64,000 nt of DNA, from assembly GCA_000432835.1 (NCBI GenBank), contig FR890371.1, positions 124,001 through 188,000 of the forward strand. The letters run 5' to 3'. Below the pieces are notes generated by a model, which saw only the letters and a program-made list of their open reading frames with translations, had not been told where the DNA came from and did not search any database. The translations under genes and the position numbers were made by a program. Source of the DNA: Clostridium sp. CAG:417. Its GTDB lineage: Bacteria; Bacillota_I; Bacilli_A; RF39; UBA660. Positions 7,271 through 15,520 of this stretch are shown piece by piece (within the stretch, counting starts at the first letter, position 1; each line of letters begins with the position of its first letter).

Positions 7271-9289
7271 ATGAAGAAAAAAGTAATTTTTAGCGTTATT
7301 TTAGTCATTCTTATTTGTGGATTAATGTTTATATTTGGTTCTAAGTCTTTTGCGGATCCCCTGGAAAATGGTCAAGAAGTTCAGAAAGATTCTGACTTAA
7401 CATATTATCTTACTGTTAATTATGATGGTAAGGATTATGATGCTGTGGAATCTAGTGATACACAGATTTCTAAAATTTCTAGTGATGTTATTTTAGTGGA
7501 GGACAGAATACCTTATGGCTTAACTTTTAAAGGATTTGTTGAAACTAATGATGGGAGTATTGGTGCGGTTAAGAGAAGTGATGGTTCTAGTTGTGCTGGA
7601 TATGTAGTAGATGGTGTTAATGGATTAAAATATGATACTAATACTGGAGTAGTTAGTTATAAGGTAAAAAATTTGATGGCTGGATGTAGTCTTACGGTGG
7701 GAATTATTACACATACTCCTAGTACTGTAGATGATCCTAATACTGCTTATGTTGAAGTAAGAAGAGATTTTTATAATAGCGCAACTGCAAGAGAAAGATT
7801 TTTAACTTCTAACTCTAATACAGTGCATGTATTTATGGGAGAAGAAAATGCTACTCTATATAACGTTAAATATGAATATACAGGAGATATACCAAAAGGT
7901 GCTCCAGATGTCAGCAGTTTAACAAGTTATACAGCTAATAGTATAGTTTCAGTACTTAATGAAGTTAAAGTTTTAGGGTATAAATTTAGTGGCTGGACTA
8001 GTGATGATGTTTCAATTAATAATGGTAGTTTTGTGATGCCAAATAAGAATGTAGTTTTAAAGGGGAGTTTTACTAAGAATAGTACATATACAGTTAGTTA
8101 TAAAGTAGATGGAAATACGCCTAACTCTTATACGAAACCGGCTGATGCAAAATATTATATGGGTGAAGTTGTTAATGTTAATTCACTTAAGAATGGTGAT
8201 GTAGTCGATGGATATAGATTTTTAGGTTGGAATGTTCAAAGTGGTAATGTTACTATAAGTACTGATAATGATTTTGAAATGCCTGCTGCTGATGTAATAT
8301 TAGTAGGTAAATTTGAAAGAATTTCGTATAAAGTTTCATATAAGTTTCAAGGGATTAATATTCCTAGTAATTGGTCTAGCTTGTTACCAGTTGATGCAAA
8401 CTATTATCCAGGTGATAAGGTTAGCATTTCTAAAGATCCTGTAGCAACAGGTTACAAATTCTTAGGTTGGTATAGCGAAAAAAGTTTTACAATGCCAGAT
8501 AGTGATGTAGTTATTTATGGAGAATGGGCATTAAATGCTGGAGTTTTTGAGCCTACTATAGTAGAAGAAATAGTTAATAAGCAATCGTCTTATAAAAAGG
8601 GTGATGTTGTTAACTTTAAAATTACAGTTACTAACACTGCTACATATCCAATTAAGGATGTAATGGTTAAGGATTATAATTCAAAAACAAAATTTGTAGA
8701 GTCAAATGATTACAATATTATGAGTAAATCTATGGTTAAAATAGATTCGATTCCGGCAAATGGAAGTGTTGTAATTAACGCTAGTTATACTGTTGATGAT
8801 GATTCATTAAAGATAGAGGTTAATGAAGTGGAACTTGTTGGGGCATTAGCCGATAATAGTATTTTAAATACTGATAAGGATTATAAGGCTAAGGTAGCAT
8901 TTAATATAAAACGAGGAAATGTAGTAGTTAATTATGAAATTGTTGGTGAGGCTCCTTTTGAATATGTAAAGCCTGGTAGTAAAACAGTAGAATATGATGA
9001 AAAATATGACAGTGAAAAAGTAGAATATTATGAAGAATATAACTTTGATGGATGGTATTTAGATAGTAATTTTAAAACTAAGTATAAAAATGGAACGAGA
9101 TTAACTAATAATATCACTTTATATGGTAAATTTGTAAAAATTTCTAATCCTATCACAAGAACTATTCATACTATGTATCATAAATATATTTACTTACTTA
9201 TTTTAGGAGTAATGTTTGTTTGCGTTGTCTTATTTAAAATAGTTAGACGTGTTAAATTTTATAGGATGGAAAAATCTGCTCGTAAATAG
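7271..9289 (+). CDS. Surface protein with SHIRT-like repeats, DUF11-like domain and C-terminal membrane anchor
   Basis: The start is set at ATG 7271 (AGAGGTGAG site); the GTG at 7262 is part of the ribosome site. The product is 672 aa. A signal peptide ends at about SFA-DP (residue 30). A beta-rich domain follows to about 190. Three SHIRT/InlB-like repeats of about 75 aa come next (about 193-270, 271-350, 351-423), each with GYKF-GW and FxMPxxDV-L-G-F motifs. A DUF11-like domain spans about 424-546, a further MucBP-like repeat (FDGWYLD) about 549-625, then a membrane segment and a basic tail. No LPXTG motif is seen, so the anchor is the membrane helix. A terminator separates it from the bacteriocin exporter. 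Confidence 0.75.
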   Translation: MKKKVIFSVILVILICGLMFIFGSKSFADPLENGQEVQKDSDLTYYLTVNYDGKDYDAVESSDTQISKISSDVILVEDRIPYGLTFKGFVETNDGSIGAVKRSDGSSCAGYVVDGVNGLKYDTNTGVVSYKVKNLMAGCSLTVGIITHTPSTVDDPNTAYVEVRRDFYNSATARERFLTSNSNTVHVFMGEENATLYNVKYEYTGDIPKGAPDVSSLTSYTANSIVSVLNEVKVLGYKFSGWTSDDVSINNGSFVMPNKNVVLKGSFTKNSTYTVSYKVDGNTPNSYTKPADAKYYMGEVVNVNSLKNGDVVDGYRFLGWNVQSGNVTISTDNDFEMPAADVILVGKFERISYKVSYKFQGINIPSNWSSLLPVDANYYPGDKVSISKDPVATGYKFLGWYSEKSFTMPDSDVVIYGEWALNAGVFEPTIVEEIVNKQSSYKKGDVVNFKITVTNTATYPIKDVMVKDYNSKTKFVESNDYNIMSKSMVKIDSIPANGSVVINASYTVDDDSLKIEVNEVELVGALADNSILNTDKDYKAKVAFNIKRGNVVVNYEIVGEAPFEYVKPGSKTVEYDEKYDSEKVEYYEEYNFDGWYLDSNFKTKYKNGTRLTNNITLYGKFVKISNPITRTIHTMYHKYIYLLILGVMFVCVVLFKIVRRVKFYRMEKSARK

Positions 9290-9300
9290 CAGATTTTTTT
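9271..9300 (+). terminator. Terminator overlapping the end of the SHIRT-protein gene
   Basis: AAATCTGCT pairs with AGCAGATTT around a 7-nt loop and is followed by T7. The stop codon lies inside the hairpin. It separates this gene from the exporter 49 nt downstream, at least in part. Confidence 0.85.
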
Positions 9301-9348
9301 GTTTTCGTTAGTTTTTTTCATAATAATACATATGAGGAGGCTAATGAG

Positions 9349-11424
9349 GTGAAGGTTGTAAGACAGAATGGAAGTATGGATTGTGGAGTGTGTTGTTTAT
9401 TGTCAGTAATTAGACATTATGGCGGCAATCTACCAATTGAGTATTTAAGGGAAATGACTGCTACTGATAGAAATGGTGTTAGTGCTTACAATTTGGTTCA
9501 TACAGCTCAAGAAATTGGCTTTTCGGCATATGGAGTAAGAGGAGAACTAACTGATATTTCATCACTTGATTTACCAATTATAAGTCATGTTATTCTAAAT
9601 AAGAATCTAAAACATTTTGTGGTTATTTATAAGATAGATAACATTAAGAGAAAAGTTATGATTATGGATCCAGCAAAGGGAAAGAGGATACTGACATTTG
9701 CGGAATTTAGTTTGATGAGTAGTAATAATTATATAATATTAAAACCAATAGATACTTTACCAAATATTAGGGTTAAAAAATATGTTAAAATGTGGTTTAA
9801 GAATTTTTCTAAAAGTAATATCACTTATTTGGTATATATAGTTATATTTTCTCTTTTAAGTTTTTTTCTAAGTATTGTTTGTGGCTTTCATTTTAGTTTT
9901 TTACTGAATAACGCTATTAACTATGGTATAGAAAATAATGTTTTAAAAATATCAATGTTAATTTTAGTTATTTATGTTTTTAAAGAAATACTCTTTCTTT
10001 TCCGTAATCTTGTCAGCAGCAAATTTAGTATTTTAATGGATGAGTATATGACGAAAAAGTTTTATAACAAACTGTTATTGCTTCCTTATATGTATTATAA
10101 GAATCGTACAACTGGAGAAATAGTGTCTAGAATGGGGGATTTGGGAATAGTAAAAAGTTTTTTGACTAAGTTATTAGTTACTATTTTTACAGACGTTTTA
10201 GTTGTTAATGTATTCTTAATAATGCTTTTTAAAGTTAATTTAGAAATTTTCTTTTTGCTTGTAGGTATAATAGTGTTCTTTATATTGATAGCTATTTTTA
10301 ATAATCAAAAGAAAAGACGATATTTAAGTAATTATCTTTTAGAAGAAGATAAAATTAATTCTTTATTTATTGAAAATTTAGAAAAAATTACTACTATTAA
10401 AAATTTACACTTGGAACCTAGAAAAGTTAGTAGGTTTTATGCTAGGTATAAAAGATTATTAGAAAGCTCTTATCTGGTTAATAATAATTTACTTTTTATG
10501 AATACTATACAGGAAATAATAAAAGATGTTTTTTATGTTTTATTTTATTTAATAGCAAGCTTAAATGTTATTAGTTTTAAATGTAGTATTGGTCTTATAT
10601 TAATTTTGCAAAATATTTTAAGTTACTTTTTTATATCATTTTCTAATATTTTGAAAGTGGTTAGTGATTTTAATCAGTATAAATTATCACGTGAAAGGAT
10701 AGACAATTTATTTATGATTAGAGAGGATAATTTTAGTTGTAGTAATTATTTTAAAGAAAGAAAGGTTAACGGGACAATAGAATTTAAAAACTTAAATTAT
10801 TCTTTAAATACTCATACCTTATTTAAGAATCTTAATTTAAAAATATATCCTAAAGAAAAGATATTTTTCTATGGGGAAAGTGGAAGTGGAAAAAGTACTT
10901 TAATGAAAATGCTTTTATCTTATATAGATGTTAATTATGGAGTTATTACTATTGATAATATTGACATAAATCATTATCATTTAGGAGTTTTAAGAAATGA
11001 GGTTATGTATGTTGGACAAAATGAAAGCCTTTTTTATGGGACGATTAAGGATAATGTGGTTCTTTATGAAAATATAGCAGCAGATAACCTAGAACAGATT
11101 TATAATATTACCTTATTAGATAAAGTAATTGCAAAAAAAAGACATGGAGATTTAGAGATGATAGAAAATGATAATTATAATGTGAGTGGTGGTGAAAGGC
11201 AAAAGATTATCTTATCGCGTGCTCTTTGTAAAAATAGTTCCATCTATATTTTTGATGAGGCCTTTAGTCAAATAGATGTTTTAGAAGAAAGACAAATTTT
11301 AGAAAAAATATTTAGTTATTTGAAAGAAAAAACAGTTATTGTTATTAGTCATAGAATGGGGAATATGGATTTATATAGTAGGACTTTAAAATTAGAAGAT
11401 GGTGGTATATCGGATGAAATATGA
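9349..11424 (+). CDS. Peptidase C39-containing bacteriocin ABC exporter
   Basis: This 691-aa protein combines three domains in the order usual for double-glycine peptide exporters: an N-terminal C39 peptidase (catalytic Cys12 in MDCGVCC, His in KHFVVIY near 86, Asp in IMDPAKG near 102), a six-helix membrane domain (about 155-430) and an ATPase. The ATPase has Walker A GESGSGKST near 508, signature VSGGERQK near 612 and Walker B YIFDEAF near 632. It would cut leader peptides after GG and export the products. The GTG start has an AGGAGG site 9 nt upstream. It overlaps the accessory gene and lies just upstream of two GG-leader peptides, its likely substrates. Confidence 0.93.
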   Translation: MKVVRQNGSMDCGVCCLLSVIRHYGGNLPIEYLREMTATDRNGVSAYNLVHTAQEIGFSAYGVRGELTDISSLDLPIISHVILNKNLKHFVVIYKIDNIKRKVMIMDPAKGKRILTFAEFSLMSSNNYIILKPIDTLPNIRVKKYVKMWFKNFSKSNITYLVYIVIFSLLSFFLSIVCGFHFSFLLNNAINYGIENNVLKISMLILVIYVFKEILFLFRNLVSSKFSILMDEYMTKKFYNKLLLLPYMYYKNRTTGEIVSRMGDLGIVKSFLTKLLVTIFTDVLVVNVFLIMLFKVNLEIFFLLVGIIVFFILIAIFNNQKKRRYLSNYLLEEDKINSLFIENLEKITTIKNLHLEPRKVSRFYARYKRLLESSYLVNNNLLFMNTIQEIIKDVFYVLFYLIASLNVISFKCSIGLILILQNILSYFFISFSNILKVVSDFNQYKLSRERIDNLFMIREDNFSCSNYFKERKVNGTIEFKNLNYSLNTHTLFKNLNLKIYPKEKIFFYGESGSGKSTLMKMLLSYIDVNYGVITIDNIDINHYHLGVLRNEVMYVGQNESLFYGTIKDNVVLYENIAADNLEQIYNITLLDKVIAKKRHGDLEMIENDNYNVSGGERQKIILSRALCKNSSIYIFDEAFSQIDVLEERQILEKIFSYLKEKTVIVISHRMGNMDLYSRTLKLEDGGISDEI

Positions 11425-11788
11425 TAATTATATATTTGATATGATAACTAACTTTTTATTCTTAGTAATTACTGTGGTAGTTTTATTAAGAACATTTACT
11501 ACTTATATAAATACTTATAATGTTTATGATGGTGTTAAGGTAGTAGATAAGGTATATGCAATTTTTTTAAATGAAAAAGATGTTAAAGCATTAGAACAAA
11601 ATCACTATGTATATACTTTTGAAAGAAAGGAAAAAATTAGTATTGTTGCAGTTAGAGAAGGATATGATGATTATAAGCAGGTCTTAATAAAGTTTAGGCA
11701 TAATTTTAAAGAAGAAAAAATCAAGGTAAGTATGTATGCTAAAAAGGGAACTTTTTTAGAGATATTTTTTGATTGTTGGGAGGATTGA
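11414..11788 (+). CDS. Small membrane-anchored bacteriocin accessory or immunity protein
   Basis: ATG 11414 (GGTGG upstream) is preferred over ATG 11399; either way the gene overlaps the exporter and is translationally coupled. The product, about 124 aa, has one N-terminal membrane helix (about 10-30) followed by a beta-rich domain. This layout resembles a cut-down HlyD-type accessory protein with only the anchor and a small barrel. No full-length HlyD homologue and no separate immunity gene are visible, so it may be the export partner, the immunity protein, or both. The function is inferred from position only. Confidence 0.6.
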   Translation: MKYDNYIFDMITNFLFLVITVVVLLRTFTTYINTYNVYDGVKVVDKVYAIFLNEKDVKALEQNHYVYTFERKEKISIVAVREGYDDYKQVLIKFRHNFKEEKIKVSMYAKKGTFLEIFFDCWED

Positions 11789-11792
11789 TATG

Positions 11793-11936
11793 ATGGTAAA
11801 AATAGACGATGCTAAATTAGAAAATATTAAGGGAGGAGGATATGGATGGATAGGTGCTTTGATTGCGGCTGTGACAATATTTGTTTCAGGAGTATTTGAA
11901 GGATATACACATCCTAAAAAATGTAGTGATGAATAG
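11793..11936 (+). CDS. Double-glycine bacteriocin precursor, peptide A
   Basis: A 47-aa peptide gene too short for most gene finders. The 15-residue leader MVKIDDAKLENIKGG fits the LSxxELxxIxGG pattern of C39 substrates. The 32-residue mature part begins GYGWIGALIAAVTIFVSGVF, a hydrophobic helix with a GxxxG motif (GVFEG), and ends in PKKCSDE with one Cys four residues from the end. GGGAGGA lies 8 nt upstream of ATG 11793; the ATG at 11790 is an alternative. Its stop overlaps the start of peptide B. This is the pattern of a class IIb two-peptide bacteriocin. It lacks the YGNGV box of class IIa. Confidence 0.82.
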   Translation: MVKIDDAKLENIKGGGYGWIGALIAAVTIFVSGVFEGYTHPKKCSDE

Positions 11937-12099
11937 AATAAGTGATGAAAAGTTAGAAGAAGTTATTGGCGGAGCAAGTGTTTCTGGAACAATAATTAAC
12001 GCATTCACAAATGTAATCAAGGTGTTAATAGATGCTGGTATTGGAGTAGGTTCTGCCATTAGAAGAGTACATGATGATAAATTATGTCCATTAGAATAA
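11929..12099 (+). CDS. Double-glycine bacteriocin precursor, peptide B
   Basis: A 56-aa peptide starting at ATG 11929, inside the stop region of peptide A (8-nt overlap); a longer reading from 11881 would bury the leader and is rejected. The leader MNRISDEKLEEVIGG is 15 residues, like that of peptide A. The 41-residue mature part begins ASVSGTIINAFTNVIKVLID and continues AGIGVGSAIRR, containing GxxxG, then ends KLCPLE with one Cys four residues from the end. There is no ribosome site of its own, so translation is probably coupled to peptide A, giving equal amounts. Predicted to form the partner helix of peptide A in membranes. Confidence 0.82.
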   Translation: MNRISDEKLEEVIGGASVSGTIINAFTNVIKVLIDAGIGVGSAIRRVHDDKLCPLE

Positions 12100-12230
12100 A
12101 AAAGTTCATTATTTACCTTATTTTTTATGTTTTTTGTGGTTATTTTCTGGTAATTTCATACAATTTAGGGAAGATATTTGGTTATTTTTTAAGAAATATA
12201 TAAAAAATATAAAAAAAATAGCGATTTATG

Positions 12231-12260
12231 TTGAAAAAATATTATATGTTATGATATAAT
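12231..12260 (+). promoter_or_regulatory. Sigma-A promoter of rpsU
   Basis: TTGAAA (12231-12236), an 18-nt spacer, TATAAT (12255-12260). It lies 35 nt upstream of the rpsU start, downstream of the bacteriocin peptides, so the two loci are transcribed separately. Confidence 0.7.
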
Positions 12261-12295
12261 TCATTTTAGTTAGAGATGAAGGGAGGGAAATTTGA

Positions 12296-12496
12296 ATGAC
12301 GCAAGTAACAGTTAAGAACGGAAACTTAGATATGGCTCTAAGAAAGTTTAAACAAAAAGTAGCGAGAGACGGTGTCCCTTCTGAGTGCAAAAAAAGAGAA
12401 TGTTATGATAAACCAGGTGTACGTAGAAGAGCAGCTAAAAAAGAGGGCATTAAGAACTCAAGAAAAAGAAATAAAGCTAACAGAGATAGAGACTAA
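12296..12496 (+). CDS. rpsU: 30S ribosomal protein S21
   Basis: This 66-aa basic protein has the S21 pattern: VTVKNGNLDMALRKFKQKV followed by CKKRECYDKPGVRRR and a Lys/Arg-rich tail. It binds the 30S platform near the anti-Shine-Dalgarno sequence. GGGAGGG precedes the ATG. It opens the conserved rpsU-yqeY-yqfC-yqfD block of Firmicutes but has its own promoter and terminator. Confidence 0.97.
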   Translation: MTQVTVKNGNLDMALRKFKQKVARDGVPSECKKRECYDKPGVRRRAAKKEGIKNSRKRNKANRDRD

Positions 12497-12512
12497 TTAG
12501 TCTCTTTTTTTT
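12488..12512 (+). terminator. rpsU terminator
   Basis: AGAGACTAATTAGTCTCT followed by T7, overlapping the stop codon. It shares its 12-nt core GACTAATTAGTC with the next terminator at 13007. Confidence 0.85.
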
Positions 12513-12569
12513 CGAATAAATGGACTTTATGGATATAATTTGATAAAATGTTTGTGGGAGTGATAATAT

Positions 12570-13007
12570 ATGTTAGAAAAATTTCAACAAGATATGATAA
12601 AAGCGATGAAAGAAAAGAACAAAGAAGAATTATCAGTACTTAGAATGGCAAAAGGAGCAATGGATAAAATTAGAATTGATCAAAAAAAAGAAGTAGATGA
12701 TCAATTATTAATAGAAGTCATTGCTAAAGAAATAAAATCACGTAATGATTCTATTGCTGAATTTAAAAAAGGTGGTAGAGAAGACTTAGTTTCTAAGACT
12801 GAAAATGAGATAGATATCCTAAAAAGATATTTACCAGAACAATTAAGTGAAGAAGAAGTAGATAAAATTATAGACGAGGCGTTTGTAGAACTATCTCCTC
12901 AAGGTATGAAAGACATGGGTAAAGTTATGAGTATGGTTAGCCCTAAAGTAAAAGGATGCTTTGATATGGGAGTAGTTAGTTCTAAAATAAAATCTAGACT
13001 TTCTTAG
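12570..13007 (+). CDS. yqeY: GatB/YqeY domain-containing protein
   Basis: This 145-aa protein matches YqeY: an N-terminal helical domain (FQQDMIKAMKEKNKEELSVLRM) and a C-terminal GatB-tail-like domain with YLPEQLSEEEVDKII and GMKDMGKVMSMVSPKVKG. YqeY resembles the tRNA-binding tail of GatB. Its role is unproven; an effect on tRNA-dependent amidation or tRNA metabolism has been supposed. Its position behind rpsU is conserved in Firmicutes. Confidence 0.93.
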   Translation: MLEKFQQDMIKAMKEKNKEELSVLRMAKGAMDKIRIDQKKEVDDQLLIEVIAKEIKSRNDSIAEFKKGGREDLVSKTENEIDILKRYLPEQLSEEEVDKIIDEAFVELSPQGMKDMGKVMSMVSPKVKGCFDMGVVSSKIKSRLS

Positions 13008-13030
13008 ATGACTAATTAGTCATCTTTTTT
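13007..13030 (+). terminator. yqeY terminator
   Basis: GATGACTAATTAGTCATC followed by T6, starting at the last base of yqeY. Confidence 0.85.
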
Positions 13031-13052
13031 CATATAATGTATTGGTGATAAG

Positions 13053-13289
13053 ATGTTTAGAAATATACGAGAATATATAAATGAGACAGAACTTAAAATT
13101 ACACTTTTAAAAAATAGAGTTAATGTTTTAAATTATGATAGGATAAGGGATATTACAGATAAAGAAATAAGTCTTACAAAGGGTAATGGTAAAATAAAAA
13201 TCATTGGTAATAATTTAAAACTAAATAAATTACTTGATCAAGAAGTACTTATAATAGGTAATATTTTAAGGGTTGAATTAGATGACTAA
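13053..13289 (+). CDS. yqfC: Sporulation protein YqfC family
   Basis: This 78-aa protein fits YqfC in length and pattern: an N-terminal strand region, then VNVLNYDRIRDITDKEISL, GKIKIIGNNLKLNKL and a final EVLIIGNILRVEL. In Bacillus, yqfC is a mother-cell (sigma-E) gene. It overlaps yqfD by 8 nt, as usual, which secures the call despite the short sequence. Confidence 0.8.
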   Translation: MFRNIREYINETELKITLLKNRVNVLNYDRIRDITDKEISLTKGNGKIKIIGNNLKLNKLLDQEVLIIGNILRVELDD

Positions 13290-14442
13290 TAGATATAGGA
13301 TAAAAATAACGGGAAAAGATCCCAAGTACTTTTTAAGACATTTGATAGTTAAAAAAATTAAATTATACAATATAATTGAAGATCACGATGGGATTAGTCT
13401 TACAGTTGATGAAGTAGATTATGCTAAAATACTAAAAATGAAGACGAGTTACAACATTAAAATAATTAATAGATTCGGAGTGGCAAAACTAAGATATTTA
13501 CTTTTAAAATATAAATATATTTTATCTTTTTTATTTTTAACATTAGGTCTTATGATTATTCTTTCTCATTTTATTTTTTTTATAGATGTTATACATTCAA
13601 AAGAAGAAATAAGAGAACTTGTTGAAAATGATTTGAAAGAGTTTGGAATTTCTAAATATAGGTTTAGGGTTTCATATGCTAAAAAAGAAGAGATAAGAAA
13701 TAAGATATTAGAAAAAGAAAAGGATAAAATAGAATGGCTTGAAATAGATAGAATTGGTACTCGTTATATTGTAAATGTAGAAGAAAGATTAATTAAAGAT
13801 AATAAAGTGGATAATGAGGTCCGTGATATAGTTGCTAAAAAGGATGCGATGATTTTAAATATTGAGGCTGAGACTGGTGAAATTGTTAGAAAAAAGTATG
13901 AGTATGTAAGAAAAGGAGATACTATTGTCAGTGGAACAATAAAAAATAAAGAGGATGAAGTTAGTAAAGTAAAAGCAGAAGGAAAAGTATATGGGGAAGT
14001 ATGGTATAGTGTTACAGTAGAATTACCAAAGAAATATTATGAAGAGAAAAAAACTGGCAAAACGAGTAAGGCTTTAACACTTAGAATTGCTAATAAAAAG
14101 ATATCTGTTCCATTTAGTAAGGATAATAAGTCCTATATTAGTGAAGACAGTCCAATACTTGAAAATAATTTAATACCTATAAAGTTAGTATTAGAAACTA
14201 AACATGAGATTGAAATTATAGATAAAGAGTATAATATGGATAACTCTTCTTCTGAGGCGATAAAATTAGCTACAAAGAAATTAGAAGATCGTCTGGATGA
14301 ACAAAGTATGATTTTAAGTAAAAAAGTTTTGAAAAAGACCCTAAAAAATAGTAAAATAATAGTAGAGATATTTTTTAAAGTACGAGAAAATATAACAGAT
14401 TATAAGAAAATATCAAAGGAGTTAAAAATAGAGGGTGATTAG
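13282..14442 (+). CDS. yqfD: Sporulation membrane protein YqfD
   Basis: This 386-aa protein has a small N-terminal domain (about 1-85), one strong membrane segment (about 88-110) and a large extracytoplasmic domain ending in conserved KKLEDRL and KIIVEIFFKVRENI. Length and layout are those of YqfD, required for normal sporulation in Bacillus. Coupled to yqfC by overlap. The gene after it is VanZ-like instead of phoH. Confidence 0.85.
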   Translation: MTNRYRIKITGKDPKYFLRHLIVKKIKLYNIIEDHDGISLTVDEVDYAKILKMKTSYNIKIINRFGVAKLRYLLLKYKYILSFLFLTLGLMIILSHFIFFIDVIHSKEEIRELVENDLKEFGISKYRFRVSYAKKEEIRNKILEKEKDKIEWLEIDRIGTRYIVNVEERLIKDNKVDNEVRDIVAKKDAMILNIEAETGEIVRKKYEYVRKGDTIVSGTIKNKEDEVSKVKAEGKVYGEVWYSVTVELPKKYYEEKKTGKTSKALTLRIANKKISVPFSKDNKSYISEDSPILENNLIPIKLVLETKHEIEIIDKEYNMDNSSSEAIKLATKKLEDRLDEQSMILSKKVLKKTLKNSKIIVEIFFKVRENITDYKKISKELKIEGD

Positions 14443-14443
14443 G

Positions 14444-15043
14444 ATGCAAGGAATAACAAAGACAATAGCAGGTGTTATCGATATGACATGGCCTATGGTA
14501 ATAGTATCTATTGTCATTATTGTATCAGTTAGAATATGTTATTTAGTAAAAAATAATGAACATTTCTCACTATATAAAGAATTATTAATGCTTAGTATGA
14601 TTATTTATGTCTTAATGTTATTCCAAGTTGTAACAAGTCAAGATGTTGTGAATTGGTCAAGTAATAATTTTATTCCTTTTAAAGAGATGTTAAGATATAG
14701 GTTTGGAAGTAGATTATTTATTAAAAATGTTCTTGGAAATTTGATTCTTTTTTTACCTTATGGTTTTTTTGCGTCTTATACTCTTAAGCCAGAAAAAGGA
14801 AAATTAATAGTTTTTTTAACTTTGTTGGCGTCACTTACAATAGAGTGCGTTCAAATGATGATAGGAAGAGTTTTTGATGTAGATGATATCCTCTTAAACA
14901 CACTTGGCGGCTATATTGGATATTTATGTTATCATTATGGACATAAATTCAGTACAAAATTACCAAGCTTTTGTAAAAGTGAGTGGTTTTTAAATATATT
15001 ATCAGTTATAATATTGTTATGTGTAATTGCAATTATTTGGTAG
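14444..15043 (+). CDS. VanZ-like membrane protein
   Basis: ATG 14444 is chosen because GAGGG (14431-14435) is well spaced; the GTG at 14435 lies in the ribosome site. About 199 aa with five membrane helices. VanZ hallmarks: NFIPFKEM, KNVLGNLILFLPYGF, and the acidic FDVDDILLNTLGGYIGY near residue 147. VanZ family members are linked to glycopeptide or lipoglycopeptide tolerance, but the biochemical role is unclear. It occupies the place where phoH and yqfF usually lie. Confidence 0.85.
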   Translation: MQGITKTIAGVIDMTWPMVIVSIVIIVSVRICYLVKNNEHFSLYKELLMLSMIIYVLMLFQVVTSQDVVNWSSNNFIPFKEMLRYRFGSRLFIKNVLGNLILFLPYGFFASYTLKPEKGKLIVFLTLLASLTIECVQMMIGRVFDVDDILLNTLGGYIGYLCYHYGHKFSTKLPSFCKSEWFLNILSVIILLCVIAIIW

Positions 15044-15052
15044 GTGGTTTAA

Positions 15053-15520
15053 ATGAATAAAATAGAATTTAATAATTTAGTAGAAGAAGATATAGAAGAG
15101 GTAGATTTATTAGAAAAGGTATTGTTATATGCCATGGATAAAGAAGGCTTAGTAGATACTAGTTTTGATGTTATTTTTGTTGATAACTCATATATACATA
15201 ATCTTAATAAATTATATAGAGGTATTGATAGAGAAACTGATGTTATAACTTTTGCGTTAGAAGATGATGATTTAGTTTTAAATGGTAGTGATATGAGAAT
15301 GCTTGGTGATATATATATAAGTATTCCAAGGGCTAAATTACAAGCCGAAGAGTATGGTCATTCTTTTAAACGAGAATTAGCATTTTTAGCAGTTCATGGT
15401 TTTTATCATTTGCTTGGATATGATCATCAAACAAAAGAAGAAGAAAAAGTTATGTTTGGAAAACAAGAAGAAGTGTTAGCAGAATTTGATATAAAGAGAG
15501 GTAATAAAAATGAAGGATAA
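15053..15520 (+). CDS. ybeY: Endoribonuclease YbeY
   Basis: This 155-aa protein has the zinc motif HGFYHLLGYDH (about 114-124) and the upstream RGIDRETDVITFALED segment of YbeY. The enzyme matures 16S rRNA 3' ends and takes part in ribosome quality control. It overlaps cdd by 11 nt in a tight operon. Confidence 0.95.
   Translation: MNKIEFNNLVEEDIEEVDLLEKVLLYAMDKEGLVDTSFDVIFVDNSYIHNLNKLYRGIDRETDVITFALEDDDLVLNGSDMRMLGDIYISIPRAKLQAEEYGHSFKRELAFLAVHGFYHLLGYDHQTKEEEKVMFGKQEEVLAEFDIKRGNKNEG

Noticed and set aside
9130..9289. A sortase (LPXTG) anchor on the SHIRT-repeat protein
   Set aside because: The nearest sequence, NPITRT, lacks the Leu and the Thr-Gly of the motif; the end looks like a plain membrane helix.
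11881..12099. A 72-aa reading that starts upstream of peptide B
   Set aside because: Its first 16 residues lie out of frame over peptide A and it would bury the double-glycine leader; ATG 11929 gives a canonical leader.
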